In this document: positions 17,366-25,094 of the stretch, piece after piece | How the letters are laid out: each line of letters begins with the position of its first letter | Numbering within the stretch: position 1 is the first letter of the stretch | NCBI GenBank assembly: GCA_029267445.1 | Contig: JAJUIU010000031.1 | Coordinates: 1-41,027 of the forward strand | Direction: 5' to 3' | DNA: 41,027 nucleotides | Source: Rhodospirillaceae bacterium | GTDB taxonomy: Bacteria > Pseudomonadota > Alphaproteobacteria > Azospirillales > Azospirillaceae | Position numbers and translations under genes: made by a program | The notes under the pieces: generated by a model | Told to the model about the DNA's origin: nothing | Database searches by the model: none | The model's input: the letters and a program-made list of their open reading frames with translations, nothing else

Positions 17366-17617
17366 TCAGCCCTTGCGCATGATCTCGCGGTCGCGGATGC
17401 GGCGCTGCAGGTCGTCGGCCAGCATGGCCTTCACCCTGGCCGCCACCTCCATATGGAAGGCGGCGGTGGGGCTGCCGGTCCTGGCCATCTGTTCGGCATA
17501 GCGGTCCGCCGTGCCGGCCGCCTGCTTGCCCCAGGCCTGGATGAGCTGTTCGGCGCGGGTCTGCACGGCATCGTTACCGCCGGCCGGCCCCCGCGCGGTG
17601 GGTCCCGTTCTTCGCAT
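17366..17617 (-). CDS. Small helical protein of unknown function
   Basis: 83 residues. The first 17 are low complexity; residues about 18-83 look like two amphipathic helices (VQTRAEQLIQAWGKQAAGTA... and VAARVKAMLADDLQRRIRDREI). I do not recognise a family; a phasin-like or structural role is only a guess. It converges on the tlpA-like gene with a 36-base gap. The ribosome site before the ATG at 17617 is weak, so the true start may be inside. Two dyads lie about 55-90 bases upstream. Confidence 0.5.
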   Translation of the reverse strand: MRRTGPTARGPAGGNDAVQTRAEQLIQAWGKQAAGTADRYAEQMARTGSPTAAFHMEVAARVKAMLADDLQRRIRDREIMRKG

Positions 17618-17669
17618 TCCCGGACTGTGCCAGAGATATTGCGGCGCGGCAATACTTGGAAGGATGTGA

Positions 17670-17708
17670 ATCCGTAAATGGAAGCACTACGGATCGCATT
17701 GTGAATGC
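17670..17708. promoter_or_regulatory. Two adjacent dyads in an AT-rich divergent intergenic region
   Basis: ATCCGTA-N11-TACGGAT (17670-17694) and GCATT-gtg-AATGC (17696-17708) lie side by side in the 215-base gap between the small gene ending at 17617 and the ion channel. The stretch is more AT-rich than its flanks. They look like operators for one or both divergent genes; no regulator is encoded nearby. Confidence 0.35.
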
Positions 17709-17838
17709 AGTAATACAAGCGGCCCGATCAGTCCTCCACGTCCGGTGGAGCATGGGTTCGACAAGGGTGCCGGCTATCACGCAACGGTCCGCCACGCCGC
17801 CCGTTTGACCTTCCGAACGGGATTGCGGGGAGGTGGCC

Positions 17839-18633
17839 TTGGCGACGGATGCGGCGGTGGCCCGGCACGTGGCGCGCAACCGCTGGCGCCTGCTGGCGCA
17901 GGTGGAGGACTGGCTGGAGGGGCCTATGCTGGTGCTGGGCCTGCTCTGGCTGCTGCTGTTCATGGTCGAACTGCTGCGGGGACTGAGCCCGTTCCTGGAG
18001 AATGTCGGCTATGTGATCTGGGCCGTGTTCGTGGTCGACTTCCTGGTCCGTTTCAGCCTTGCGCCGTCGAAGCGCGCATTCCTGAAGCGGAACTGGCTGA
18101 CCGTGCTGTCCCTGCTGCTGCCGGCCTTCCGGGCGCTCAGGGCGTTCCGGGCCCTACGAGTGCTGCGGGCTGCCCGGACGGCGCGGGGCCTGCGGCTGGT
18201 GAAGACGCTGGGATCGCTGAACCGGGGCCTCAGCCTCGTCAAGGCGGGCAGCCGCCGGCGCGGCCTCGGCTATGTGGTCGGGCTGTCGCTCCTGGTGCTG
18301 GCGCTGGGGGCGGCGGGCATGTTCGGGCTGGAGCGCGGTGCGGAGTCCGGTTTCGACAGCTACGGGACGGCGATCTGGTGGACGGCCCGCATCCTGATGA
18401 CCATCGGGCCCGATTTCTGGCCGGTGACGCCGGAGGGGCGGGTGCTTTCGCTGATCCTCGTCCTCTACGGCTATGCCGTGTTCGGCTATGTCACGGCGTC
18501 CATCGCCACCATCTTCCTGGGCCAGGACACGGCGGAACGGGAGGATGCGGGCCAGCGGAAGGTCCTGGCCGAGCTGCGGGCGCTGCGGGATGAGCTGGCG
18601 CGGACGGGGGGAGAGGGGCGCGCCACGCGCTGA
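17839..18633 (+). CDS. Voltage-sensor-type ion channel with an atypical selectivity filter
   Basis: 264 residues, six-helix ion-transport family, inner membrane. S1 is near 30-47, S2-S3 about 57-73, and S4 carries eight arginines at every third position (98, 101 ... 119: FRALRAFRALRVLRAARTARGLR). S5 is about 145-165, the pore helix is WWTARILM, then TIGPDFWPVTPEGR (188-201), then S6 about 203-228. Potassium channels have TVGYGD at this place; here the sequence is TIGPDFWP. Related proteobacterial channels with TxGxDxWPxTxEGR are recalled, so this is a variant class, and ion preference cannot be read from it. Start: TTG 17839 has GGGGAGG five bases upstream, whereas the GTG at 17833 overlaps that site. 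The C-terminal tail is a short coiled helix (about 235-255). It ends 19 bases before the convergent hbd stop. Confidence 0.85.
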   Translation: MATDAAVARHVARNRWRLLAQVEDWLEGPMLVLGLLWLLLFMVELLRGLSPFLENVGYVIWAVFVVDFLVRFSLAPSKRAFLKRNWLTVLSLLLPAFRALRAFRALRVLRAARTARGLRLVKTLGSLNRGLSLVKAGSRRRGLGYVVGLSLLVLALGAAGMFGLERGAESGFDSYGTAIWWTARILMTIGPDFWPVTPEGRVLSLILVLYGYAVFGYVTASIATIFLGQDTAEREDAGQRKVLAELRALRDELARTGGEGRATR

Positions 18634-18652
18634 CCGCCCACCCCCGGTGGCG

Positions 18653-19525
18653 TCAGCGTGTCGGGCGCGGCGTGTCGCCCGAATAGTCGTAGAAGCCGCG
18701 CCCGACCTTGCGGCCGTACCAGCCCGCCTCGACATACTTCACCAGCAGCGGGCAGGGGCGGTACTTGCTGTCGGCCAGCCCTTCGTAAAGCACCTGCATG
18801 ATGGCGAGGCAGGTGTCCAGGCCGATGAAATCCGCCAGCTCCAGCGGGCCCATCGGGTGGTTGGTGCCCAGCTTCATGGCGGTGTCGATGGCCTCCACGC
18901 CGCCCACGCCCTCATACAGGGTGTAGACCGCCTCGTTGATCATCGGCATCAGGATGCGGTTGACTATGAAAGCGGGGAAGTCCTCCGCGACGGCGGCGGT
19001 CTTGCCCAGCTTCGCCGTCAGCTCCTTGGTCGCGAGGTAGGTCTCCTCGTCCGTGGCGATGCCCCGGATGATCTCCACCAGCTGCATCACCGGCACCGGG
19101 TTCATGAAGTGCATGCCGATGAACTTCGCCGGCCGGTCGGTGGAGGCAGCGAGGCGGGTGATGGAGATGGACGAGGTGTTGGTCGCCACCATCGCGTCGG
19201 CCCGCAGGTTGGGGACGAGCTGCTTGAAGATGGAACGCTTGACCTCCTCGCTCTCGGTCGCGGCCTCGATCACGAGATCGCAGTCGGCGAAGATGGCCAT
19301 GTCGGTGCCGGTGGCGATGCGGGCGAGGGTGGCGTCCTTGTCGGCCTCGGTCAGCTTGCCCTTGGATATCGCGCGGTCGAGGTTCCGGCCGATGCCCGCG
19401 ACCGCCTTCTGCAGCTGGTCGGCGTTGATGTCGGACAGCTTCACCGCATAGCCCGCCTGGGCGCAGACATGGGCGATCCCGCTGCCCATCTGCCCGGCCC
19501 CGATGACACCGATGGTCTTGATCAT
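18653..19525 (-). CDS. hbd: 3-hydroxybutyryl-CoA dehydrogenase
   Basis: Interconverts 3-hydroxybutyryl-CoA and acetoacetyl-CoA with NAD(P) in the cytoplasm. 290 residues, typical of the single-domain class. The N-terminal Rossmann motif is GVIGAGQMGSGIA (residues 6-18), the acid of the NAD site follows in LSDIN, VIEAATE is the conserved core, the catalytic His lies in GMHFMNPVPVM, and the C-terminal domain reads DTAMKLGTNHPMGPLELADFIGLD and GRGFYDY. In many Alphaproteobacteria this gene directly follows etfBA; here an exonuclease gene lies between (19629-20108), so hbd probably has its own promoter in the 103-base gap. The substrate could arrive from the GcdH at the window end through crotonyl-CoA hydration. 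Confidence 0.95.
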   Translation of the reverse strand: MIKTIGVIGAGQMGSGIAHVCAQAGYAVKLSDINADQLQKAVAGIGRNLDRAISKGKLTEADKDATLARIATGTDMAIFADCDLVIEAATESEEVKRSIFKQLVPNLRADAMVATNTSSISITRLAASTDRPAKFIGMHFMNPVPVMQLVEIIRGIATDEETYLATKELTAKLGKTAAVAEDFPAFIVNRILMPMINEAVYTLYEGVGGVEAIDTAMKLGTNHPMGPLELADFIGLDTCLAIMQVLYEGLADSKYRPCPLLVKYVEAGWYGRKVGRGFYDYSGDTPRPTR

Positions 19526-19628
19526 TGACGCGCCCCTCTCTCGTCACGGCCCGACCAGAGTCGTGATCTGGGGCAATTCCTAAAGAGCGCGACAGGCTGG
19601 AGCAAGCCTCAATCCAACCCCGCAGGCC

Positions 19629-20108
19629 CTACAGCCTCGCCCGGCACCAGTGCCAGACAGACCGCGCGGCGAGGGCGTCGGCGAGGGCACGATGCTGCGT
19701 GCCGGTCCACACGTGCCCGACTTGGGCAGCGGCCGCTTCGAGCTTCTGCCACTTCGTCCCTCGAAGCTCTGCGTAAGTCCGCATGGCGCAGTTCACGTGG
19801 GTCGATCCCCAAATGTTCTGCGGGAGGAAGGGCATGTCGAAACTGGCATTGTAAATGATGACACGTTCGGCGGACGCGATGATGGGACGGAGGCGCGCGA
19901 TGACGGCGGACAGGGATGGAGCTGTCCGAACCATCGCGTCGGTAATGCCATGGATGCGGGTCGCATCGGCCGGGATCGGGATGCCTGGATTGATGAGCGT
20001 ATCCAGGACGGGTTTACCCTGGTCGTCGGCAACCGCCAATTCGACCAGCGCGGCTCCATGTGCCGGACTGAGGCCCGTCGTCTCTGTATCCAAGTAAAGC
20101 GTCGCCAC
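19629..20108 (-). CDS. DnaQ-like DEDDh 3'-5' exonuclease
   Basis: 159-residue single-domain exonuclease. Motifs: ExoI YLDTETTGL (Asp6, Glu8), ExoII with YNASFDMPFL (Asp near 91), ExoIII with H-x4-D in QHRALADAL (His about 138, Asp about 143), so the full DEDDh set is present. It lacks polymerase-binding extensions, so it is not clearly the DNA polymerase III epsilon subunit; small stand-alone members act in RNA or DNA trimming or repair. Start: GTG at 20108 with AGGAG six bases upstream (AGGAGccggccGTG). Its base composition is visibly less GC-rich than its neighbours, and the upstream 140 bases are AT-rich. It separates etfA from hbd, which are usually contiguous, so it may be an insertion. 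Confidence 0.85.
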   Translation of the reverse strand: MATLYLDTETTGLSPAHGAALVELAVADDQGKPVLDTLINPGIPIPADATRIHGITDAMVRTAPSLSAVIARLRPIIASAERVIIYNASFDMPFLPQNIWGSTHVNCAMRTYAELRGTKWQKLEAAAAQVGHVWTGTQHRALADALAARSVWHWCRARL

Positions 20109-20201
20109 GGCCGGCTCCTAAAGAGGTACCATGAACGTAGCATCCGTTCCGATTAACAGCAAATAAAAAACAACCTAAAAGTGCATTCTCGCCAAAGAAA
20201 A

Positions 20202-20223
20202 GGGGCGGGATCGAGCCCGCCCC
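20202..20223 (-). terminator. Rho-independent terminator after etfA
   Basis: On the minus strand GGGGCGGG-ctcgat-CCCGCCCC forms a perfect 8-bp GC stem, 28 bases past the etfA stop, followed by the T-rich tract TTTTCTTT. It ends the etfBA transcript before the exonuclease gene. Confidence 0.85.
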
Positions 20224-20250
20224 CTTCCTCAACGATCTCGCCTGAAACGA

Positions 20251-21186
20251 TCAGAGCTTTTCCGTCAGCTCCGGCACCAGCTTGAACAGGTCGCCGACCA
20301 GGCCATAGTCGGCGACCTGGAAGATCGGCGCCTCCTCGTCCTTGTTGATGGCGACGATGACCTTGCTGTCCTTCATGCCGGCCAGATGCTGGATGGCGCC
20401 AGAGATGCCGACGGCGATGTACAGCTCCGGGGCGACGATCTTGCCGGTCTGGCCGACCTGGTAGTCGTTCGGCACGAAGCCGGCGTCCACGGCCGCGCGC
20501 GACGCGCCGACGGCGGCACCCAGCTTGTCCGCCAGGGCGTCAAGGATGACGAAATTGTCGCCGGACTGCATGCCGCGCCCGCCGGACACGACCACGCGGG
20601 CGGCGGTCAGCTCCGGCCGCTCGGACTTGGTCAGCTCCGCACCAACGAAGCTGGACAGGCCGGCGTCGCCGGTGCCGCCCACGCTCTCCACCGTGCCGGA
20701 GCCGCCCGTCGCGGCGGCGGCCTCGAAGGCCGTGCCGCGCACGGTGATGACCTTCACCGCGTCGGACGACTGCACCGTGGCGATGGCGTTGCCGGCATAG
20801 ATCGGCCGCTCGAACGTGTCGGCGCCGTGCACGGCGGTGATGTCGCTGATCTGCTGCACGTCGAGATGGGCGGCGACGCGCGGGGTCACGTTCTTGCCGA
20901 AGGTGGTGGCCGGGGCGAGGACGTGGCCGTAGCCACCCTCCTTCGCCAGCTTCACCACCAGCGGGGCCACATTCTCGGCCAGCGGGTGGGCGTACTCGGC
21001 GGCGTCGGCGACCAGCACCGTGGCGACACCGGCGACCTTGGCTGTCGCGTCGGCGGCGGCGCCCACACCCTGGCCGACGACCAGCACATGGATGGTGCCG
21101 CCCAGTGCGGCGGCGGCACCGATGGTGGTCAGGGTGGGCTTCTTGACGCCGTCCGTCGCGGGCTCGGCGATGACGAGGATGTTCAT
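20251..21186 (-). CDS. etfA: Electron transfer flavoprotein alpha subunit
   Basis: FAD-carrying subunit of the ETF heterodimer, which takes electrons from acyl-CoA dehydrogenases (for example the GcdH at 40626-41027) and passes them to ETF:quinone oxidoreductase. 311 residues with an N-terminal domain ([13 protein letters not shown]) and a C-terminal FAD domain showing [58 protein letters not shown] and [22 protein letters not shown]. Start ATG 21186 has AAGGAG seven bases upstream. It follows etfB with a 24-base gap and ends in a strong terminator. Confidence 0.97.
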   Translation of the reverse strand: MNILVIAEPATDGVKKPTLTTIGAAAALGGTIHVLVVGQGVGAAADATAKVAGVATVLVADAAEYAHPLAENVAPLVVKLAKEGGYGHVLAPATTFGKNVTPRVAAHLDVQQISDITAVHGADTFERPIYAGNAIATVQSSDAVKVITVRGTAFEAAAATGGSGTVESVGGTGDAGLSSFVGAELTKSERPELTAARVVVSGGRGMQSGDNFVILDALADKLGAAVGASRAAVDAGFVPNDYQVGQTGKIVAPELYIAVGISGAIQHLAGMKDSKVIVAINKDEEAPIFQVADYGLVGDLFKLVPELTEKL

Positions 21187-21210
21187 GGTCTTGCTCCTTC
21201 CCTTCGCCGG

Positions 21211-21960
21211 TCAGATCACGCGGGCTTCGTCGCGCAGCTTGGACACCAGCGCGTCGACATCCGCGACCTTCACGCCGCCCTTGCGCTTCGCCGGCTCCGT
21301 CACCTTCAGCGTCTTCAGGCGCGGGGCGAGATCGACGCCGAGGGAGGCCGGGTCGACCATGTCGATCGGCTTCTTCTTCGCCTTCATGATGTTGGGCAGG
21401 GAGGCGTAGCGCGGCTCGTTCAGGCGCAGGTCGGTGGTCACCACCGCCGGCAGCTTCAGCTCCACCGTCTCCAGGCCGCCGTCGACCTCGCGGGTGACCG
21501 CCACCTTGCCGTCCCCCGGCACCACCTTGCTGGCGAAGGTGCCCTGCGGCCAGCCCAGCAGCGCCGCCAGCATCTGGCCGGTCTGGTTGGCGTCGTCGTC
21601 GATCGCCTGCTTGCCCAGGATCACCATGTCCGGGTTTTCCTTCTCGACCAGCGCCTTCAGCACCTTGGCGACACCCAGGGGCTGGGTCTCGCCGTCGGTC
21701 TGCACCAGGATGCCGCGGTCGGCCCCCATGGCCAGCGCAGTGCGGATCGTCTCCTGCGCCGGGGCCGGGCCGATGGAGACGACGACGATCTCGGTGGCCT
21801 TGCCGGATTCCCGCAGGCGCACGGCCTCTTCAACCGCGATCTCGTCGAACGGGTTCATCGACATCTTCACGTTGGCGAGATCGACGCCCGTATTGTCCGG
21901 CTTCACGCGGATCTTGACGTTGTAGTCGACGACCCGCTTGACGGCGACGAGAAGCTTCAT
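21211..21960 (-). CDS. etfB: Electron transfer flavoprotein beta subunit
   Basis: AMP-binding subunit of ETF. 249 residues starting [20 protein letters not shown], with [17 protein letters not shown], the conserved MGADRGILV stretch, [25 protein letters not shown] (AMP-binding loop) and a C-terminal arm with [12 protein letters not shown], the ETF-beta recognition loop region that contacts dehydrogenases. The ATG at 21960 has GAGGAA about nine bases upstream; a longer frame runs to 22143 but its extra residues are not family-like. The 247-base upstream gap must hold the etfBA promoter. In related genomes pduO lies directly upstream; here two foreign-looking genes intervene. Confidence 0.97.
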   Translation of the reverse strand: MKLLVAVKRVVDYNVKIRVKPDNTGVDLANVKMSMNPFDEIAVEEAVRLRESGKATEIVVVSIGPAPAQETIRTALAMGADRGILVQTDGETQPLGVAKVLKALVEKENPDMVILGKQAIDDDANQTGQMLAALLGWPQGTFASKVVPGDGKVAVTREVDGGLETVELKLPAVVTTDLRLNEPRYASLPNIMKAKKKPIDMVDPASLGVDLAPRLKTLKVTEPAKRKGGVKVADVDALVSKLRDEARVI

Positions 21961-22207
21961 GGCTGGCGTTCCTCGAGTCAGCTTGCGGCTGGAGCCGTTG
22001 TCCCGGACGGTCCGCGCGGGCAAGGGGAAGCCTGCGCGGCCCTGTCGGGGCCGGCGTGGGCCGCGACCATAGGATTGTCCCCAAGGCACTGTCAATGCGC
22101 GGGGAGGGTGCGTGTGGACGCATCCCTTCTGTGGTAGGGTCAAGGCCTGCGGTGCACTGAAATTCCGGCCCCCGCCGATGAAAAAGCGGGATGCCGGATC
22201 CGCTGTG
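21961..22207. other. Intergenic region: etfBA promoter and 3' end of the winged-helix gene
   Basis: No gene seen. Near 22164-22197 (minus strand) CCGGCatCCCGC-tttttcatcg-GCGGGggCCGG can fold into an interrupted hairpin just after the winged-helix gene's stop, a possible terminator for it, though no T-tract follows. The etfBA promoter should lie in the rest, but I could not fix its elements. Confidence 0.4.
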
Positions 22208-22555
22208 TCAGGCCGCTTTCAGCATGAAGTCCACATGGATGGCGTCGTAGGGGAAGACGATCCGGCGATCCGCCGTCCAATCGATGAGACGCGCATCCAG
22301 AAGGGCATGCACGTCGGCGTGCACGGCCTTCACGTCGCGGCCCACAAGCCGCGCCGCGGCCCGTATGGACATGGCCTCCCGCCCGGCCATCGCCTTCAGG
22401 ATTTCCCACCGCCGTGCCGTGAGCACCTGCCAGAGCAACTCCGGTGTCGCGAAGCTGATGCGCGCGCCGTCTTCGGCGGTGCCGCTCGACAACGCATCTG
22501 AAACAGCAATCAGCGTGCATTTCAATGAGGCGACCGTTACCTGCAGGAGTCTCAT
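22208..22555 (-). CDS. HVO_A0114-family winged-helix DNA-binding protein (TumA-like antitoxin family)
   Basis: 115 residues. The C-terminal three quarters match the HVO_A0114 family: [21 protein letters not shown], then a winged helix ([31 protein letters not shown], wing [17 protein letters not shown]). In other bacteria this family includes TumA, the antitoxin of the TumE-TumA toxin pair, encoded next to a small TumE toxin. No TumE frame exists on either side here; the only neighbour is the divergent 92-residue protein at 22662. The first 30 residues are atypical and the ribosome site before ATG 22555 is weak, so the start may be internal. It forms, with its neighbour, a less GC-rich insert between etfB and pduO. 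Confidence 0.75.
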   Translation of the reverse strand: MRLLQVTVASLKCTLIAVSDALSSGTAEDGARISFATPELLWQVLTARRWEILKAMAGREAMSIRAAARLVGRDVKAVHADVHALLDARLIDWTADRRIVFPYDAIHVDFMLKAA

Positions 22556-22661
22556 GTAAGCACCTACCAGTGAATGGAGTTATGCATATAGGAAAACGTC
22601 CAGGTTGAATTCCAATCACTAAGAGATGACCATATCACCATCGGCAGATTGGAGGCGCATT
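22556..22661. promoter_or_regulatory. AT-rich divergent promoter region of the two-gene insert
   Basis: 106 bases separating the winged-helix gene from the divergent small gene. Strongly AT-rich against a GC-rich genome (for example the ttatgcatataggaaaac stretch near 22579). It should hold both promoters and is the natural binding place for the winged-helix protein. No exact dyad seen. Confidence 0.4.
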
Positions 22662-22940
22662 ATGGCTAGCGAGTGGTACGTGCTGACCTACGACATTGAT
22701 AAACGCCATAGCGACGTAAAGAGTCACCTGCTTAGGAACGGCTTCTCTGCATGCATGAATAAGAGCGGAAAATCCTACAAAGTACCTAATACTACTGTAT
22801 TCACGCAGGCGACCAGCACGCGTGAAGCCATGAGCAAGTTCTACAAAGAGGTATCTGCTCTAGACAGGACCGTAAAGGTAATGAAGCTCTTCGCTTGTAT
22901 TCTTAATGGACAGGAACTTGACAGCGACGAGCTGTGTTGA
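22662..22940 (+). CDS. Small protein with a Cas2/VapD-like ferredoxin-fold pattern, horizontally acquired
   Basis: 92 residues. Predicted order is beta-alpha-beta-beta-alpha-beta: EWYVLTYDID / SDVKSHLLRNG / FSACMN / YKVPNTTVFTQA / REAMSKFYKEVSAL / KVMKLFACIL. This, with an Asp just after strand 1 (TYDI), resembles the small nuclease fold of Cas2 and VapD. I do not recognise a named family, and there is no CRISPR array or cas1 in the window, so this is not an adaptation module. Start ATG 22662 has GGAGG seven bases upstream; an earlier in-frame ATG (22626) lacks one. Base composition is striking: bases 22681-22740 hold 29 G+C and 22741-22800 hold 23, while flanking genes are far richer. It ends three bases from the convergent pduO stop. 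Confidence 0.75.
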   Translation: MASEWYVLTYDIDKRHSDVKSHLLRNGFSACMNKSGKSYKVPNTTVFTQATSTREAMSKFYKEVSALDRTVKVMKLFACILNGQELDSDELC

Positions 22941-22943
22941 GCC

Positions 22944-23534
22944 TTACGTCGACCGGTTCTTCCCCGGCACCCAGAGCACGTCCTTGGCCCCCTTGTCGTT
23001 GACCCAGCGGGACAGCACGAACAGGTGGTCGGACAGGCGGTTGATATAGTGCAGGGCGGGTTCGCCCACCGGCTCCAGCGTAGCGAGATGGGTCATCAGC
23101 CGCTCCGCCCGGCGCACCACGGTGCGGCCCTGGTGCAGATAGGCGGCGGCCGGGGTGCCGCCCGGCAGGATGAAGCTGTTCAGCGGCTGGAGCTCGGCGT
23201 TCATGGCGTCGATCTCCCGCTCCAGCCGGTCCACCTGCGCCTGCACGACGCGCAGCGGCGGCCATTCCGGGTTCTCCCGCTCCGGCGTGCAGAGATCGGC
23301 ACCCAGGTCGAACAGGTCGTTCTGGATGCGGCCCAGCATGGCGTCAGCCTCCGCCAGCACCGGATCGGCACTACCCCCGGTGTGCAGCCGGGCGAGGCCG
23401 AGCACGGCGTTCGCCTCGTCCACCGTGCCGTAGGCTTCCACCCGGATCGTGTGCTTGGCCACGCGTGAACCGTCGCCCAGCGACGTTTCCCCGGCGTCGC
23501 CGCCACGGGTGTAGATGCGCGTCAGCCGGACCAT
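22944..23534 (-). CDS. pduO: PduO-type cob(I)alamin adenosyltransferase
   Basis: Transfers the adenosyl group of ATP to cob(I)alamin, giving adenosylcobalamin, the cofactor of NrdJ in this window. 196 residues, all-helical family. The N-terminal ATP-binding motif is YTRGGDAGETSLGDGSRVAK, followed by GTVDEANAVLGLAR; the second conserved block is VVRRAERL and the third NRLSDHLFVLSRWVN. It overlaps nothing upstream: the start is 7 bases from the stop of the twin-membrane-segment gene on the same strand, so the two are probably cotranscribed. In many Alphaproteobacteria etfBA and hbd follow directly; here the AT-rich insert cuts that order. Confidence 0.95.
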   Translation of the reverse strand: MVRLTRIYTRGGDAGETSLGDGSRVAKHTIRVEAYGTVDEANAVLGLARLHTGGSADPVLAEADAMLGRIQNDLFDLGADLCTPERENPEWPPLRVVQAQVDRLEREIDAMNAELQPLNSFILPGGTPAAAYLHQGRTVVRRAERLMTHLATLEPVGEPALHYINRLSDHLFVLSRWVNDKGAKDVLWVPGKNRST

Positions 23535-23541
23535 GGCCGCC

Positions 23542-23739
23542 TCACGCCGCCGCCGAGAAGAAGGCCAGGGCGAACAGCACCAGCGCCAGCAGCTGGAGGC
23601 GCACGCGCCACCACATTAGCCGGTTGCCGTACTTGGCGTTGAACTCACCGCCGCGCGCCATGGCGACGAGGCCCATCGCGAGCACGCCGAAGGTCGCCAG
23701 CATGGCCGCGATCAGAAGGAAGAAGAGAAGTCCGTTCAT
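23542..23739 (-). CDS. Twin-transmembrane small protein (HIG1-like)
   Basis: 65 residues with two membrane segments (LLFFLLIAAMLATFGVLAMGLVAM and LLALVLFALAFFSAA) joined by a conserved loop ARGGEFNAKYGNRLMWWRVRLQ. This pattern is that of the alphaproteobacterial twin transmembrane protein related to the HIG1 domain of respiratory supercomplex factors; the bacterial role is not established. The ATG at 23739 begins the first membrane segment; the 30 upstream codons of the open frame are unrelated. It precedes pduO by 7 bases. Confidence 0.85.
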   Translation of the reverse strand: MNGLLFFLLIAAMLATFGVLAMGLVAMARGGEFNAKYGNRLMWWRVRLQLLALVLFALAFFSAAA

Positions 23740-23867
23740 GGACCCCATATAGCGCGGCCGGGCCCCGCCGCCCATCCCCATCGGTGCGGCAAACGGGTAG
23801 GGGCGGGTGCCACCTCGGCCCTTCGGCATGCTTGCCGGACGGCGCGCGGGGCCGTTTACTGCGGCGC

Positions 23868-24713
23868 ATGAGCTTCCTGCGCCATATCACCGCCTGCAAC
23901 ACGCACGACCTCACGGACACCCGGCCCTTCATCGTCGGCGGGCACCCGGTGGGTCTGGTGCGGGGGCCTTTCCGGGATCGGCTGGTGGCGTTCGGCGACC
24001 CGTTCGTCGGCGTCGACGACGGTGTCGCCGTTGACGATCGCCACGCCACCGCGGAGGCGCGGACGGTGGTGGTGGGGCGGGCGCTGGCGCAGCTCGTGAA
24101 GGACCGGGTCGTCCACAAGCTGCGCCGCGAGCTCTATCCCGTGCTCACGCACTGGGGGGCGGAGCCGCTGATGGGCATCGACCGGGCAGCCGTGCCCTAT
24201 TTCGGGCTGATGAGCTTCGGCCTGCACATCAACGGCTTCGTCCGCAAGGCCGACGGGTTGCACCTCTGGGTCGGCAAGCGGTCGAACGACCGGGGTGTGG
24301 CGCCGGGCCAGTACGACAATCTCGTGGCCGGCGGCCAGCCGCTGGGTCTGACCCTGGCCGAGAATCTGGTGAAGGAGGCGCACGAGGAGGCGGCCTTGCC
24401 GGAGGACCTCGCCCGCAAGGCCGTGCCGGTCGGCATCATCAGCTATCTCATGCGGAACGAGCACGGGCTGAAGGACGACACGCTGTTCTGCTACGACCTG
24501 GAACTCCCCCCCGACTTCACGCCCCGCAACACCGACGGCGAGGTGGAGCGGTTCGAGCTGTGGCCGGTGGACCGAGTGGCCGCCAGCGTGCGCGACACCG
24601 ACGACTGGAAGTTCAACGTCAACCTCGTCGTCATCGACTTCCTGATCCGGCACGGCCGGCTGACGCCGGACCATCCGGAGTACATGGCCCTGTGCAAGGG
24701 GTTGCGGCGCTGA
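23868..24713 (+). CDS. DUF4743 / NUDIX hydrolase (TPK-associated type)
   Basis: 281 residues. N-terminal DUF4743 (about 1-120: MSFLRHITACNTHDL ... FIVGGHPVGLVR) is followed by a NUDIX domain (about 120-260: FGLHINGFVRKADGLHLWVGKRS, DNLVAGGQPLG). The same pair occurs in fungal and plant proteins fused to thiamine pyrophosphokinase, where the NUDIX part acts on damaged or oxidised thiamine phosphates; a similar clean-up role is likely but not shown here. The NUDIX box is degenerate: G155, K169-E170, E173 and E174 are kept, but the first Glu is Leu161 and the last Gly is Ala176. The ATG at 23868 is preferred because DUF4743 begins there. It is divergent from the twin-membrane gene with a 128-base gap. 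Confidence 0.85.
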   Translation: MSFLRHITACNTHDLTDTRPFIVGGHPVGLVRGPFRDRLVAFGDPFVGVDDGVAVDDRHATAEARTVVVGRALAQLVKDRVVHKLRRELYPVLTHWGAEPLMGIDRAAVPYFGLMSFGLHINGFVRKADGLHLWVGKRSNDRGVAPGQYDNLVAGGQPLGLTLAENLVKEAHEEAALPEDLARKAVPVGIISYLMRNEHGLKDDTLFCYDLELPPDFTPRNTDGEVERFELWPVDRVAASVRDTDDWKFNVNLVVIDFLIRHGRLTPDHPEYMALCKGLRR

Positions 24714-24818
24714 CGTCCCGCGCATGTTCCATTTTTCCGGAACGCCCGTCCGTCCCGCCCATTGAGGCGCGGGCGGGGACCCGGTCGGCGGGTCCCGCCT
24801 GACCCATGGAGACGGGCG

Positions 24819-25094
24819 ATGTCGGACCGGAAGGATGCCTCCGAACAGCGGCTTGAGCGCGGCTATACCGTGCGCGAGGTGACGAACATCCAGGCGTCGT
24901 GGACGGAGCGGCAGCGGGGCGCGCCCGGCACCTTCACGCTCCAGCTCATCCTCGACAACGGGGTGGAGGAGTACATCCTGGACGCCACGGCCGACGACAT
25001 GGACGTGCTGGTCAAGCTGTTCGGCAAGAGCGGCCACACCATGTTCGACCTGGACCGCAAGGTGCTGATGTTCAGCAACCTGGATACGGACTAG
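24819..25094 (+). CDS. Conserved-looking small protein of unknown function
   Basis: 91 residues, acidic, no membrane segment. Reads as a small beta-rich domain (TFTLQLILDNGVEEYILDATADDMDVLVKLFGKSG) followed by a short strand (VLMFSNLDTD). No family recognised. GGAG lies seven bases before the ATG at 24819. Its stop shares bases with the stop of the convergent mgsA gene (TAG on both strands, 25091-25094). It follows the NUDIX gene by 105 bases on the same strand. Confidence 0.7.
   Translation: MSDRKDASEQRLERGYTVREVTNIQASWTERQRGAPGTFTLQLILDNGVEEYILDATADDMDVLVKLFGKSGHTMFDLDRKVLMFSNLDTD

Noticed and set aside
22556-22661. TumE toxin partner for the HVO_A0114 protein
   Set aside because: No open frame of that type on either strand in the gap or beyond the gene.
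22662-22940. CRISPR adaptation module (cas2)
   Set aside because: No repeats, array or cas1; only the fold pattern is similar.
24762-24818. Longer start for the 24819-25094 gene
   Set aside because: The extra residues are Arg/Pro-rich, and GGAG is placed for the ATG at 24819.
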